Of a stretch of 64,000 bases of DNA, positions 16,548-26,120 are shown piece by piece (positions within the stretch are counted from its first letter, which is position 1; the number at the start of each line of letters is the position of its first letter). The position numbers were made by a program, and so were the translations under genes. The notes beneath the pieces were generated by a model. It was not told the DNA's origin. It ran no database searches and worked only from the letters and a program-made list of their open reading frames with translations. The stretch is from Rhodoblastus sp963748385 (GTDB taxonomy: Bacteria; Pseudomonadota; Alphaproteobacteria; Rhizobiales; Beijerinckiaceae), in assembly GCA_963748385.1 (NCBI GenBank), contig CAVVIQ010000009.1, forward strand, positions 399,896 to 463,895, in the 5' to 3' direction.

Positions 16548-17426
16548 ATGTGGGTAAAAAATCGGTTTATCGTCGCGGCCCTGGCGACCGCGCTCTGCGG
16601 CGGCGCGCAGGCCGAGCCCTGCGGCCCTCAGGCGCTCGGGGTTTCCCGGACGATCCTTGTCGGCGCCCCCGTCCATGTCGGGCTGAAAACCTATCCGCAG
16701 ACGCTCGACCTCAAGGACCACGAGGTGGTCCTGACTTTCGACGACGGCCCTGCCCCGACCACCCGCCGCGTGCTCGCCGCGCTCGAAGCCCAGTGCGTCA
16801 GGGCGACCTTTTTCCTGATCGGCCGCAACGCCGCCGCCATGCCGGAGCTGGCGCGCCGCGAGATCGCCGACGGCGACACGGTCGGCAGCCATTCCTACAG
16901 CCACCCGATCCTGCCCAGCCTGCCGCTCGCCAGAGCCATGGCCAATATCGACGCCGGCGTGGCCGCCGTGGAGAAAGCGACGGGCGGCAAGAAAGCGCCG
17001 TTCTTCCGCTTCCCAGGCTTCGCCGATTCGCCTGTTCTGCTGGAGGCGCTGGACAGGAAGAACATGCCGGTGTTCGGCGCCGATCTCTGGGCTTCGGACT
17101 GGAACGTCATGACGCCGAAGCAGGAACTCGACCTGCTGATGGGCCGGCTGCGCCGCGCCCGCGGCGGGATCGTCCTCCTCCACGACACCAAGCAGGAGAC
17201 GGCGGCCATGTTGCCCGACTTTCTCGCCGCGCTGAAGGCGGAAGGGTTCCATGTCGTGGCGCTCGCCCCCGGCGACGCCCCGCCCGCGCTGAAAAAAGCC
17301 CCCGCCGGCTGGAAATCCGAAACCGAAGAGACCCTGAAGAAGATGGGAATCCGCGGACCGGGACGCGGCGCGCCGAAGCCGGACATTCCGCTTCGCGAGC
17401 AGAGGGACCCGGCGACAGGAATGTGA
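16548..17426 (+). CDS. polysaccharide deacetylase (NodB/CE4 domain)
   Basis: About 292 residues from the ATG at 16548, where a signal peptide begins (MWVKNRFIVAALATALCGG). NodB motifs are complete: LTFDDGPAPTT (metal and catalytic Asp), SHSYSHP (metal His pair), RFPGFADS, DLWASDWN and VLLHDTK. It removes N-acetyl groups from chitin-like or peptidoglycan sugars in the periplasm. A longer in-frame start exists at 16422 but adds no family sequence. The C-terminal tail past residue 250 is Pro/Lys-rich and probably disordered. Confidence 0.9.
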   Translation: MWVKNRFIVAALATALCGGAQAEPCGPQALGVSRTILVGAPVHVGLKTYPQTLDLKDHEVVLTFDDGPAPTTRRVLAALEAQCVRATFFLIGRNAAAMPELARREIADGDTVGSHSYSHPILPSLPLARAMANIDAGVAAVEKATGGKKAPFFRFPGFADSPVLLEALDRKNMPVFGADLWASDWNVMTPKQELDLLMGRLRRARGGIVLLHDTKQETAAMLPDFLAALKAEGFHVVALAPGDAPPALKKAPAGWKSETEETLKKMGIRGPGRGAPKPDIPLREQRDPATGM

Positions 17427-17451
17427 GCGGGAGACATCCAAGCCTGGAGCT

Positions 17452-17538
17452 TGGTGCGGCCAAGAGGACTCGAACCTCCACCCCGGTTAAAGGACTAGCA
17501 CCTCAAGCTAGCGCGTCTACCAATTCCGCCATGGCCGC
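17452..17538 (-). tRNA. tRNA-Leu (anticodon GAG)
   Basis: Read on the minus strand the gene starts GCGGCCATGGCGGAATTGGT and ends with TTGGCCGCA followed by encoded CCA. The acceptor stem GCGGCCA/TGGCCGC pairs, the D-loop has the class II AATTGGTAGAC form, the anticodon loop is CTTGAGGTG, a long variable arm is present, and the T arm is GGAGGTTCGAGTCCTCT. Length is 84 bases plus CCA. Confidence 0.97.
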
Positions 17539-17643
17539 GCGATTTCCGGACGAAAGCCCGGTCAATCGGTAGGCGCGTCGTCTAACAAATCGCTTCCGGC
17601 GTTGCAAGCCGTTCGCCGGTTTTTTCTCGACGCGCCTGCGGCT

Positions 17644-18738
17644 TCAGCGTTTCCGGTCCCGAATCTCCGCCAAAGCCGACCAGGGAAGGACAGCCCAATC
17701 GGGATCGTCGCACACGCGCGCGACGCGCGGAAAGCTCGCCCCCAGCCACAGGCCTTGCTCGTTGAGCGACCAGGCCGGAAAGCTCCAGACATCGGAGGCC
17801 GAATAATCGCAGCCGTCGTCGGCGTCACGTTGCGGCGTCATCTCCCTGGCGTAATGATGCTTCAATACGGCGACGATCTCGGGCGCGAAAATCTTGCTGC
17901 GATAATCCAGCCACGCGCCGCTGTCCTTTGGCGGAACCGGCCCTTGGCCGAAGGAGATCATGTCGTCGAGCGCCAGTTCGCGCCCGGAACGAGCGTCATA
18001 ACTATGGCCCTCGTCCGAAAAATCCGGATGGGCGGCGCCGGCGCAGTCGTAATTCGCATGCCAGACATAGCTGATATAGTCCGGGCCAAGCCACAAACGC
18101 GTCGCGTCCGCGCTGTCCATCCCCGCCTTGCCATCGGGCCCCGGACAGGCGAACCACGCCGAGATCTCGGTCCATTGGTTATGGGCGAGCGACAAATTGA
18201 CGGCGTCGAGCGTCGGCTTTGGATATCCGCCCTCCAACCGGAACAATTTTGCGCCCGTCGCGCTTTCTCTGAACCAGCGGATTTTCTTGCCGTTGACTGT
18301 CTCTTCCCCATCCGGGACGAGCCTGAGCCCAGCCAATTGCAGGCGCTGATAGAGGCTGAGCCCGGCAGGAAGATCGCCAGGCGCGTCGAGGGGGGCCGTG
18401 ACGGGATGCAGCGACACGGGAAGCTCCCGGCCCTTCGCCGTCGTCAGGACGCCCGAGAGTCCGGGGCCGTCAATATGCAACGCCATTCGATCGCCGGTAT
18501 TGCGCGACTCGAGCGTCAGCGTTCCATTCTTCCATTCGCCAGCCAGATCGATATCGAATTGAACGGTTCGATAAAAATAACGCCCCTCAGCATCCGCGCC
18601 GTCGCCGTCGAGCGTCACGACGACGCCGGCGTTGCCGACTGTCCCTTCATAGGTTCTCGGCGGGCCGATGGCGTTCGCCGCCGCGCTCCAAACAAAAAAG
18701 AGCGAGAGCGCCACGATGAACGTCGTGAGGTTCTTCAT
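17644..18738 (-). CDS. secreted protein of unknown function
   Basis: Encodes 364 residues. A signal peptide (MKNLTTFIVALSLFFVWSAA) precedes an N-terminal beta-rich domain with the start TYEGTVGNAGVVVTL, which resembles domains of uncharacterised periplasmic proteins. The C-terminal half has Trp- and Asp-rich blocks (WTEISAWFACPGPDG, FSDEGHSYDARSGRELALDDM) of the type seen in DUF3298-like proteins. It is probably periplasmic. No catalytic motif is recognised. It is monocistronic and divergent from lipB. Confidence 0.75.
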   Translation of the reverse strand: MKNLTTFIVALSLFFVWSAAANAIGPPRTYEGTVGNAGVVVTLDGDGADAEGRYFYRTVQFDIDLAGEWKNGTLTLESRNTGDRMALHIDGPGLSGVLTTAKGRELPVSLHPVTAPLDAPGDLPAGLSLYQRLQLAGLRLVPDGEETVNGKKIRWFRESATGAKLFRLEGGYPKPTLDAVNLSLAHNQWTEISAWFACPGPDGKAGMDSADATRLWLGPDYISYVWHANYDCAGAAHPDFSDEGHSYDARSGRELALDDMISFGQGPVPPKDSGAWLDYRSKIFAPEIVAVLKHHYAREMTPQRDADDGCDYSASDVWSFPAWSLNEQGLWLGASFPRVARVCDDPDWAVLPWSALAEIRDRKR

Positions 18739-18861
18739 CCGGCCTTCGCCCGCGGTGAAATTTCCCGTCGACCAATTTGAGTTGATTGGCCAATTTACGC
18801 AAGCTAGAGCGCTTTACGCATTGTTGGACCGCGCGATAAGCGTCCGACACGAGACCATGAA

Positions 18862-19584
18862 ATGACCGAAACCCACGCCAAACCTCCCGTCTCCTTTCGC
18901 GCCGCGCCCGGAGCGCCGCCGGTGGAATGGCGCGTGTCGGAAGGCCTGACCGATTATTCTCGCGCGGTGGCGGAAATGGAGGCGCGCGTCAACGCCATCG
19001 CCGAAGGAAAAGCGCGCGAGCTGGTCTGGCTGCTCGAGCATCCGCCGCTTTATACAGCGGGAACCTCGGCGCGGCCGCAAGACCTCCTCGACGCGCGATT
19101 CCCGGTCCATGCGACCGGACGCGGCGGCCAGTTCACCTATCACGGCCCCGGCCAGCGCGTGGCCTATGTGCTGCTCGACCTCAACCGCCGTGCGCGCGAC
19201 GTGCGCGCCTATGTCTGCGCCCTGGAGAAATGGATCATCGCCGCCCTCGCGCTGTTCAATGTGCAGGGAGAGATTCGCGAGGGCCGCGTCGGCGTCTGGG
19301 TCCGGCGCCCGGAAAAGCCGGGCGGCCCGGGGGGCGAGATGGCCGAGGACAAGATCGCGGCGATCGGCGTGCGCATGCGGCGCTGGGTGTCGTTCCACGG
19401 CGTCGCGCTCAATGTCGAGCCGGACCTTTCCCATTTCGCCGGCATCGCGCCCTGCGGGATCAGAGAGACCTACCTTGGCGTCACCAGTCTGGTCGATCTC
19501 GGCCTGCCGGTGACGATGCACGACGCGGACGTGGCGTTGCGCCGCGCCTTCGAAGAGATTTTCGGACCCGCCGCGTCGGCCTGA
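18862..19584 (+). CDS. lipB: octanoyl-[acyl-carrier-protein]:protein N-octanoyltransferase
   Basis: LipB transfers the octanoyl chain from ACP to lipoyl domains, the first step of protein lipoylation in the cytosol. Of its 240 residues, RGGQFTYHGPGQ (87-98), the catalytic Lys in KIAAIGVR (Lys164), VSFHGVALNV and the acyl-thioester Cys in GIAPCGI (Cys198) are all present. An insertion of Gly/Pro-rich residues (about 150-160) interrupts a loop, as in other alphaproteobacterial LipB proteins. It stands alone, converging on the DUF805 gene. Confidence 0.95.
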   Translation: MTETHAKPPVSFRAAPGAPPVEWRVSEGLTDYSRAVAEMEARVNAIAEGKARELVWLLEHPPLYTAGTSARPQDLLDARFPVHATGRGGQFTYHGPGQRVAYVLLDLNRRARDVRAYVCALEKWIIAALALFNVQGEIREGRVGVWVRRPEKPGGPGGEMAEDKIAAIGVRMRRWVSFHGVALNVEPDLSHFAGIAPCGIRETYLGVTSLVDLGLPVTMHDADVALRRAFEEIFGPAASA

Positions 19585-19588
19585 AATC

Positions 19589-19620
19589 ATACCATCGGCC
19601 TTGAAAAGGGCGGATGGTAT
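19589..19620. terminator. hairpin between convergent lipB and DUF805 genes
   Basis: A perfect ATACCATC / GATGGTAT inverted repeat (19589-19596 and 19613-19620) starts just after the lipB stop. It has no T-run and may act as a weak bidirectional terminator or mRNA end. Confidence 0.4.
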
Positions 19621-19712
19621 CCGCGCCGACCGGCCGGTTGATAAACCCTTGGCCTGCTGACGCCGGCGGACGCCCCTGCTTCCGACGAGTTCGGAAGCAG
19701 CCGCCAAAGGCG

Positions 19713-20300
19713 TCACGTCCGAACGCCGCGCCGGCCAAAGCCCTGGGCCGCGCCGGGACGCCCCAACCGGGCCAACGAGGGCGCCGGCGCGAGATCGCGA
19801 TGCTCCGGCGCCTCGTCGTCCGGCCCGCGCGGATGGCCGTTCTCGCCCGCGTCGCCGGCCCGGAAGAACATCATGACGAGAAGGACGAGGCTTCCGACCA
19901 CGGCAACCACGGCGACGAGGCCCGCCAGGACGAGACCGGCGACGAAATGAAGCGCGGCGAACAATCCTGCGAGGACTCCGCCGATGACGGCGCCGCCGAT
20001 CGGGGCGACGAGCCACCATCCGCTCCAGCCGAAATCATGCAGCCGCTTGATATGGTTCGCGAAAGAGATCCAGGCCGACAAGGCGACGAGGAAGAGGGCC
20101 ACGCCGATGACCGAAGGCGGCGCGTCGTAGCCGACCTTGGCCTTATGCGCCGCGTCATAGGTCACGACCATGTAGCGACGCAGGAGGGTGAACTGGTAGA
20201 TCCAGTTTACCGCGAGCTGGGTGAAAAACACGCTCGCGAAAATCGCGCGCCCGATCCGCCCGCGGAACGAGAACAACAACCAAAACAATCGATCGATCAT
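19713..20300 (-). CDS. DUF805 family membrane protein
   Basis: Encodes 195 residues. The N-terminal LFSFRGRIGRAIF and the central HIKRLHDFGWSGWW are hallmarks of DUF805. Four hydrophobic segments are predicted by eye. The C-terminal ~45 residues are polar and Arg/Pro-rich. The ATG at 20300 is used; an upstream TTG is also in frame. Function unknown; inner membrane. Confidence 0.85.
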   Translation of the reverse strand: MIDRLFWLLFSFRGRIGRAIFASVFFTQLAVNWIYQFTLLRRYMVVTYDAAHKAKVGYDAPPSVIGVALFLVALSAWISFANHIKRLHDFGWSGWWLVAPIGGAVIGGVLAGLFAALHFVAGLVLAGLVAVVAVVGSLVLLVMMFFRAGDAGENGHPRGPDDEAPEHRDLAPAPSLARLGRPGAAQGFGRRGVRT

Positions 20301-20437
20301 GGCCAAACCCCACCGGTTGAAATGGGGAGAGACTGACCGCGCAACGTCAAAAGGGACTTAACTCGCTTGCCGAAGGAAAGACTTTTCAAGGACAGGCTTT
20401 TCCGCGGGTAAACAACATCGCGAAATTCTCCCCGCGT

Positions 20438-21292
20438 TCATCCGACGGCCCAGTTGTCGATGAGCCGGGTCCGGCCCAGCCGGGCGGCCACCAGCAGTCG
20501 GATCGGCCCTTCCGCGCGCGAACGGACCGGCGCCAGGCTTTCGGCGTGGCGCGCCTCGAAATAATCGAGCTGGAAACCGGCGGCCTCGATGTCCCTGCCC
20601 GCCTGCGCCACAACTTCGCCGACGGACGCGCCGGCCCCGATCTTTTCGGCGCTGGCGCGCAGGACGCGGGACAAGATCGCCGCCCGCGCGCGCTGTTCCG
20701 TCGAGAGATAGACATTGCGCGAAGACATGGCGAGGCCGTCCGGCTCGCGCAGGGTCGGCGCGCCGAAAATTCTGGTCGGGATGTCGAGATCGGCGGCCAT
20801 GCGGCGGATCACCGCGAGCTGCTGGAAATCCTTCTCGCCGAAAAAGGCGCAATCGGCCTGGGCCTGATTGAGCAATTTGGCGACCACCTGCGCCACGCCG
20901 GCGAAATGATCGGGCCGGAACCTGTCTTCCAGCCCGGCCAGCGCCGGGCCGCCGGGAATGACTTTGGTCGAAAAGCCTTCGGGGTACATTTCCGCAGCCA
21001 TCGGCGCGAAACAGCCGTCGCAGCCGGCCTCCGCCAGTTTGGCGAGATCGGCCTCGAAGGTGCGCGGATAGGCGGAAAAATCCTCGTTGGGCGCGAATTG
21101 CGTGGGATTGACGAAGATCGAGACCACGGCGCGGCGGGCTTTTCCGCGCGAAGCTTCGATCAGCGAGATATGGCCGGCGTGCAGCGCCCCCATGGTCGGG
21201 ATGAGGGCCACTTTTTCGCCCGCGGCCCGCCATTGCGCGACGGCGCGGCGCAGGTCGGAAATTTTCGGGAAAACGATCGGCTGGCTGGACAT
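20438..21292 (-). CDS. panC: pantothenate synthetase
   Basis: PanC joins pantoate and beta-alanine with ATP, the last step of pantothenate (vitamin B5) synthesis in the cytosol. Its 284 residues show PTMGALHAGH (32-41, the HIGH-type ATP motif), FVNPTQFAPNEDF, FGEKDFQQLAVI and SSRNVYLS (190-197). The start MSSQPIVFPK at 21292 is chosen because the family begins here; a longer open frame runs upstream through the neighbouring gene. It follows the gamma-glutamylcyclotransferase-like gene by 7 bases. Confidence 0.95.
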   Translation of the reverse strand: MSSQPIVFPKISDLRRAVAQWRAAGEKVALIPTMGALHAGHISLIEASRGKARRAVVSIFVNPTQFAPNEDFSAYPRTFEADLAKLAEAGCDGCFAPMAAEMYPEGFSTKVIPGGPALAGLEDRFRPDHFAGVAQVVAKLLNQAQADCAFFGEKDFQQLAVIRRMAADLDIPTRIFGAPTLREPDGLAMSSRNVYLSTEQRARAAILSRVLRASAEKIGAGASVGEVVAQAGRDIEAAGFQLDYFEARHAESLAPVRSRAEGPIRLLVAARLGRTRLIDNWAVG

Positions 21293-21299
21293 CGCGGGC

Positions 21300-21782
21300 T
21301 CACAGGGCGGAGAGATTCTTGATGGCGCGGAATTTCGTCGCCGCCTCGGGGACATCCTCGCCGGCGACGCGGCGCAGGAAATCGACATAATCGGTCGCAA
21401 GCCCCTGGGCGGAGGCGGCGGCGACAATTTTCGCCATGTAGTCGGCCGGTGCCCGTCCGGCGCTTCTTTCGGGCGCGCCGACATAGACCAGAGCGCGGAC
21501 CGGCGAAGCCCCCTCGCGCAGAACCGGCGTCGAGAATTTGACATAGGCGCCCTGCGCGACGCCCTCGTAGCGGTCAAGGGCCGCGAGATCGCCGAAGCCA
21601 ACCTGCCACAGCACGCCCGCGACCGTGGCGGAGGAATCACGGACGACGGTGGCGAAGCCGTCCGGCATCAGGGCGAAGCGATGGCGCGCCAGAAACGCCC
21701 GGCCCAGCATACGCGCCGCGGGGCAGCGCCGCGCCATGGCGCCGGCGTCGATGTTGGAGCCATAGGCGAAATGCAACGGCAT
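21300..21782 (-). CDS. gamma-glutamylcyclotransferase-like protein
   Basis: Encodes 160 residues starting MPLHFAYGSNIDAGAM. The YGSN motif marks the GGCT/AIG2 fold, and GVLWQVGFGDLAALDRYEGV contains the expected acidic residue of the family. Such enzymes cyclise gamma-glutamyl groups to 5-oxoproline. That product is the substrate of PxpABC, parts of which are also in this window; a metabolic link is possible but unproven. It is upstream of panC in one transcript. Confidence 0.82.
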   Translation of the reverse strand: MPLHFAYGSNIDAGAMARRCPAARMLGRAFLARHRFALMPDGFATVVRDSSATVAGVLWQVGFGDLAALDRYEGVAQGAYVKFSTPVLREGASPVRALVYVGAPERSAGRAPADYMAKIVAAASAQGLATDYVDFLRRVAGEDVPEAATKFRAIKNLSAL

Positions 21783-21885
21783 GGTTTGGGATTATCCGTA
21801 TTGAAATTTGCCAGTTTGAATGTGAGGATAGCGGAGGCGCGTCAGTAGCGTCACGGCAGATATAAGCCGAAGTGGGAGGAAACAA

Positions 21886-22245
21886 ATGAAAATCACAAAA
21901 TTCGCTGTCGCCATCCTGTTCACCGCCGGCATGATCGGCCAGGCCGCGGCCGCGGATCCGGCGGGCATGTACCAGCGGCCAAACGGCGACAAGGTCAAGG
22001 TCTCGGTCTCCGGCGGCAGGCTCTATTGCAGGATCGTCGCGGGCAGCCAGCCGGGCTTCGAAATGTGCCACGGCATGGCCAACGCCGGCGGTTCGGTCTG
22101 GAAGGGCGCGAACATGAAACATCCCTCCATGCCCGGCATGATGACCTTCAACGGCACTGTCACCGTTTCCGGGGGCGGCCTGACCATCAAGGGCTGCGCG
22201 ATCGGCGAATCCATGTGTGATTCCGAAAGCTGGACGCGCATCTGA
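21886..22245 (+). CDS. small secreted protein, DUF2147-like
   Basis: Encodes 119 residues with a signal peptide cleaved near AAA-DPAG (residue 23) and a strong ribosome site (GGGAGGAAAC). The mature part has paired cysteines (YCRIV, EMCHG, KGCAIG, MCDSESW) and the closing GCxxGxxxCxSxxWTR pattern seen in DUF2147 proteins. It is probably a beta-barrel-like periplasmic protein. Function unknown. Confidence 0.75.
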   Translation: MKITKFAVAILFTAGMIGQAAAADPAGMYQRPNGDKVKVSVSGGRLYCRIVAGSQPGFEMCHGMANAGGSVWKGANMKHPSMPGMMTFNGTVTVSGGGLTIKGCAIGESMCDSESWTRI

Positions 22246-22273
22246 TTTTTTGCCGCGCGCTCCGGCGCCCCCT

Positions 22274-22328
22274 CTCCCCGCCAGCCTTCCGAGGGATGGG
22301 CGTTCTTGCGGACGCCCGAGGCGGGGAG
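22274..22328. terminator. nested hairpin after the small secreted protein gene
   Basis: CTCCCCGCC (22274-22282) pairs with GGCGGGGAG (22320-22328), with an inner GGGCGT/ACGCCC stem. It lies about 30 bases after the stop and has no T-run, so it may be a transcript end or a repetitive extragenic palindrome. Confidence 0.45.
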
Positions 22329-22872
22329 ATCAGGTTCCCCGTCTGGTGGTCGAAATCGAACATTTGGTTCCCGGCAGCGAAGGCTGCCAACGGCGGATGG
22401 CGGTCTTGGACCTAAGGATCGGTCTATGCAGATGAGCGGTCGAAGGCGCAAAGGCAAGGATGCGCTCTGAGCGGAAATTCCGCGTTTTTTAACGGACCCG
22501 TATTTTCGACTGCAAACTGCCGTTCAATTCGATAACGCCGCCGGAGACTGCGGGCGCATCCTTTTCGCCGCCGTTAAAATTAAAACCGGCCGCCCCCCCC
22601 GATGGACAAAACAGCAGAATTTGGCGCCGCTCGTTGGCGCCGCGCTCCATTCGTCGGCAGCCACAACACGGACCCGATCAGCCGGACACCCCGGGAGCGC
22701 CGGTGGATCGCCACATCTGGCGCGGAGCAGCAACCCCGACCAGCGCACCCGGGCGGTCGTCTTTCTTCGCGGTTCGACCCGACGCCAATCGGGCTGGTCT
22801 CATTCCGCCCCCTTCAGCGGTTTCACGCCACCCAACGCCGCCCCGTCCTTCATTAAAACTCGAAAGGGCGTG
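22329..22872. other. intergenic region without a supported gene
   Basis: About 540 bases. Open frames are short and overlapping with no recognisable motifs. A run of nine C lies near 22593. No RNA gene is recognised. Confidence 0.5.
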
Positions 22873-23289
22873 CTACGTGGGATTTTGGACTTTGCCGGCG
22901 TTTTCCTCCCGCGCCTCCATGCGATCGACCTCCTCGGCAAGTCTTCCGTAAGCGCAAATCAAGACCGCCAGATCCTCAGCCATCTCACGTAATTGCGGGA
23001 CATCGCCACCGCCAACAATATTCAGCTTTTCTTTGAGCCGAGAGGTGGCGGCGCGCACCGCCTGAGTCCAATCGAGCGCCGGCCTGTTAGTTAAATTCTT
23101 GGCGACGTCAGGCTCGGGCGCAACCCCCCATGCGGGCAACTGGCCCACGTCGCGCAATTCTACGCCCTTCCGGATCGCGACCTTGCGGCGAACGACCCGG
23201 ACCAGATCCTCTTTCCTGCCGACATTTTTTGACGGAGGCGCTCCCGAAGAATGTTGATACGAGCGCTTCTCTCGAGATTTCCGTAACAT
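22873..23289 (-). CDS. hypothetical protein
   Basis: Encodes 138 residues from an ATG with a good ribosome site (AGGAGCG). The N-terminal ~45 residues are basic (MLRKSREKRSYQHSSG). The C-terminal half is predicted helical with an acidic end (LAEEVDRMEAREENAG). No family is recognised. It could bind nucleic acid or be a coiled-coil accessory protein. Evidence for coding is the ribosome site, charge pattern and helical periodicity. Confidence 0.5.
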   Translation of the reverse strand: MLRKSREKRSYQHSSGAPPSKNVGRKEDLVRVVRRKVAIRKGVELRDVGQLPAWGVAPEPDVAKNLTNRPALDWTQAVRAATSRLKEKLNIVGGGDVPQLREMAEDLAVLICAYGRLAEEVDRMEAREENAGKVQNPT

Positions 23290-23615
23290 GACGCGCTCCT
23301 GCGTTGAGTTCCCGCAGGCAACGACCGTCACAAATCTTGAGCGTGATCCTCGATCCGCGTCGGATCGGACATGAGCACGGCCGACAGTTTGAAACGGCCA
23401 ATTCCTTAACTTTAACATTAAATTAAGCCGTCGATTCCGGCAATGAGCCAGATCAACGTGGCGGCGGCGTCGTCCAAGCGCTTGGCCGCACATCGGCGCG
23501 CTCCGTCGTCCGGCGCTTTGATCACGTCCACAGGCGGTATCGCTCGGGTCAGCGGGCGAAGCGCGCGCCACGAAACGACGATCTTGTCATGGTGGAACGG
23601 CGATTCGACCGCCCG
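23290..23615. other. intergenic region, AT-richer promoter-like patch
   Basis: About 325 bases between the minus-strand hypothetical gene and the glgP stop. An AT-rich patch near 23400-23430 probably holds the promoter of the hypothetical gene. Nothing else is seen. Confidence 0.4.
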
Positions 23616-26120
23616 TCATCTTTGCCAATGTATGAGAGCGATTTCCGCTGGCGTCCGCACGCCGGCGTGCGACGGCACAACGCGCGCCGTATATTCGCCC
23701 GCCGGCCGCGCGCCAGGAATCGAGCCGCGCCAGAAATAGGCGCCGAGCGCTCCGGTGATCGCGCCGTCATGCGAGAGGGCTATGACCTCCGCAGCAGAGC
23801 CGGAGACCGGTTCGCCATAGATCTCGATGCGGACGTCCGCGGGGGCGATCTCGCCGAGATAGACAGGGACCGAGACCTCCCAGCCATCGGCCTGCCTGAC
23901 GAAATCCGGCTGGCCGAAATGGATGTTCGGCCATGCGTTCTTCAGGCGCCCACTCCATGCCGCCATCGCCTTCGCGCCGGCGGCGCCATTCGCGACGCGC
24001 TTATGCAATGCTTCGGCGGCCGGCAGATAGGCCTTGTCGAGATATTCGCGCACCATGCGCGACGCGCCGTAATGCATGGTCAGATCAGTCATGCTGCGCC
24101 GCATGCGCGCCACCCAGGCGCGCGGGATTCCGCTGGCGTCGCGGTCGTAAAAGGTCGGCGCCACCTCGCGCTCCAGCACCGCATAGAGTTCTTCCGCATC
24201 GTGGCTGTCCTGATCGGCCGATTCCGCGATCTTTCCGTCGCCGATCACCCAGCCCAGATCGGGCCGGTAGGCCTCCTCCCACCATCCGTCCAATGTCGAA
24301 AGATTCAACCCGCCGTTGACCAGAACCTTCATGCCGCTGGTCCCGCACGCCTCCCAGGGACGGCGCGGCGTGTTGATCCAGACATCCACGCCGCAAACGA
24401 GCTCCTGCGCCAGCGAAATGTCATAATCTTCCAGAAACACCACCCGGCGACGGTATCGCTTGTCCTGCGCGAACCGAATCCATTCCCCGATCATGCGTTT
24501 GCCGGCCTCATCGTCCGGGTGCGCCTTGCCCGCGAGTACGAGTTGCGCCGGGCGCGTCTCATCGCAGAGCAGACGCGCCAGGCGACCCGGATCGGACAGA
24601 AGCAGATCGGGGCGCTTGTACGCGGTGAAGCGGCGGGCGAAGCCGAGGGTGAGGACATTGGGATCGAGCACGGTCTCGCTGACCGCCACGATCTCGGGGG
24701 CGTGGCCGCGTCCGCCCAGCTGGACGCCGAGCCGCGCGCGGACGCCGCGCACCAGCGCCTCGCGGGCGCCGCCGCGCAACGCCCATAGCTCCCCGTCGTC
24801 GATCATTTCGCAGCGTTCGCCCATGTTCTCCGTCTCATGACGCCAGCGCTCCTTGCCGCAGGCCTTCGTCCAGATCGCGTCGGCCGCGGCGGAATCCCAC
24901 GTCGGCGCGTGAACGCCGTTGGTGATATGGTCGAACGGAACCTCATGTTCCGGCCATCGCGGGTACAGCGGCTGAAAAATCCGGCGGCTGACCGCGCCAT
25001 GCAGCCGGCTGACGCCAAAACTCAAAAACGCCCGGCGCGCAGCCAGATAGGCCATGTTGAGCACGCCATCGGAGATTGGCCCCTCGGCGACGCCAAGCTG
25101 CTCGAGCTCCGCAAAAGTCGGCTCTCCCGCCGCCCAAGCCTGGACATAACGTCTGAGGCCATCCAACGGGTAACGGTCGAATCCCGCGTCCACCGGCGTA
25201 TGGGTGGTGAAGACATTGCCGGCCCGCGTGGCCCACAAGGCCTCGCTGAAACTCAGACCATGACGCTTCGCGAAGGCGCGCGCCCGTTCCAGCACGGCGA
25301 AGCCGGCGTGCCCCTCGTTCAGGTGACAGACCTCGATTTCGGGATGCAGCGCCTCGACCAGGCGCCAGCCGCCAATTCCCAGGACGATCTCCTGCAGCAT
25401 CCGCATCTCGCCGCCGCCGCCATAGAGCTTGCCCGCGATGCCCCGATCCACCGGGCCGTTCACCGGATCGTTGCTGTCCAGCAGATAAAGCCTCGTCCGC
25501 CCGACGATGACGCGCCACACCCGTAATTGCAGCGTCCGCCCCGGAAGCTCGACCGGAATGCGCAGCCAGCCGCCGCCCGCCTCGCGCACGGGCTCAATGG
25601 GCATGCTCGACGGATCGTTATAGGGAAAGGCCTCCAACTGCCGTCCATTGGCGTCGATCATCTGGCGGAAATAGCCCTCCTGGTACAACAGGCCGATCCC
25701 GATGACCGGTACGCCGAGGTCGCTCGCCGCCTTCAGGAAATCGCCCGCGAGCACGCCAAGCCCCCCAGCGTATAGCGGCAGCGCCTCGCCAAGACCGAAC
25801 TCCATGCTGAACCAGGCGACGCCGCCCAGCGGCGCGCCCGGCCGCGCTTCGGCGAACCAGCTCCGGTCGGTCAGGTAAGCGCGCCGCGCCGCGACGAGCC
25901 GATCGAGATGCGCGACGAAACTTGCGTCCGCCGCAAGTTCGGCCAGACGTGGGGCCGAGACGTCTTCCAGGACGGTCCATGGATTTCGCGTTCCCCGCCA
26001 CAAGACATTGTCCACGCGGGCCCAGAGTTCGTCCGCCTCGTGGCTCCATGTCCAGCGCAGATCGAGCGCCAGCTCCCGCAGGGCGGCGAGCGGCGCGGGC
26101 AGATCACGCAAGGGAATCAT
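23616..26120 (-). CDS. glgP: alpha-glucan phosphorylase (GT35)
   Basis: GlgP releases glucose-1-phosphate from glycogen or maltodextrin using a PLP cofactor. Its 834 residues match the DUF3417-containing short branch: N-terminal domain (DLRWTWSHEADELW), WFSMEFGLGEALPLYAGGLG, CHLNEGHAGFAVLERA and the PLP lysine motif EACGTSGMKVLVNGG (Lys598). The C-terminal ~110 residues (from about 720) form a beta-rich extension seen in this branch. A ribosome site (GAAGGAG) precedes the ATG at 26120. No other glycogen gene is adjacent. Confidence 0.95.
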   Translation of the reverse strand: MIPLRDLPAPLAALRELALDLRWTWSHEADELWARVDNVLWRGTRNPWTVLEDVSAPRLAELAADASFVAHLDRLVAARRAYLTDRSWFAEARPGAPLGGVAWFSMEFGLGEALPLYAGGLGVLAGDFLKAASDLGVPVIGIGLLYQEGYFRQMIDANGRQLEAFPYNDPSSMPIEPVREAGGGWLRIPVELPGRTLQLRVWRVIVGRTRLYLLDSNDPVNGPVDRGIAGKLYGGGGEMRMLQEIVLGIGGWRLVEALHPEIEVCHLNEGHAGFAVLERARAFAKRHGLSFSEALWATRAGNVFTTHTPVDAGFDRYPLDGLRRYVQAWAAGEPTFAELEQLGVAEGPISDGVLNMAYLAARRAFLSFGVSRLHGAVSRRIFQPLYPRWPEHEVPFDHITNGVHAPTWDSAAADAIWTKACGKERWRHETENMGERCEMIDDGELWALRGGAREALVRGVRARLGVQLGGRGHAPEIVAVSETVLDPNVLTLGFARRFTAYKRPDLLLSDPGRLARLLCDETRPAQLVLAGKAHPDDEAGKRMIGEWIRFAQDKRYRRRVVFLEDYDISLAQELVCGVDVWINTPRRPWEACGTSGMKVLVNGGLNLSTLDGWWEEAYRPDLGWVIGDGKIAESADQDSHDAEELYAVLEREVAPTFYDRDASGIPRAWVARMRRSMTDLTMHYGASRMVREYLDKAYLPAAEALHKRVANGAAGAKAMAAWSGRLKNAWPNIHFGQPDFVRQADGWEVSVPVYLGEIAPADVRIEIYGEPVSGSAAEVIALSHDGAITGALGAYFWRGSIPGARPAGEYTARVVPSHAGVRTPAEIALIHWQR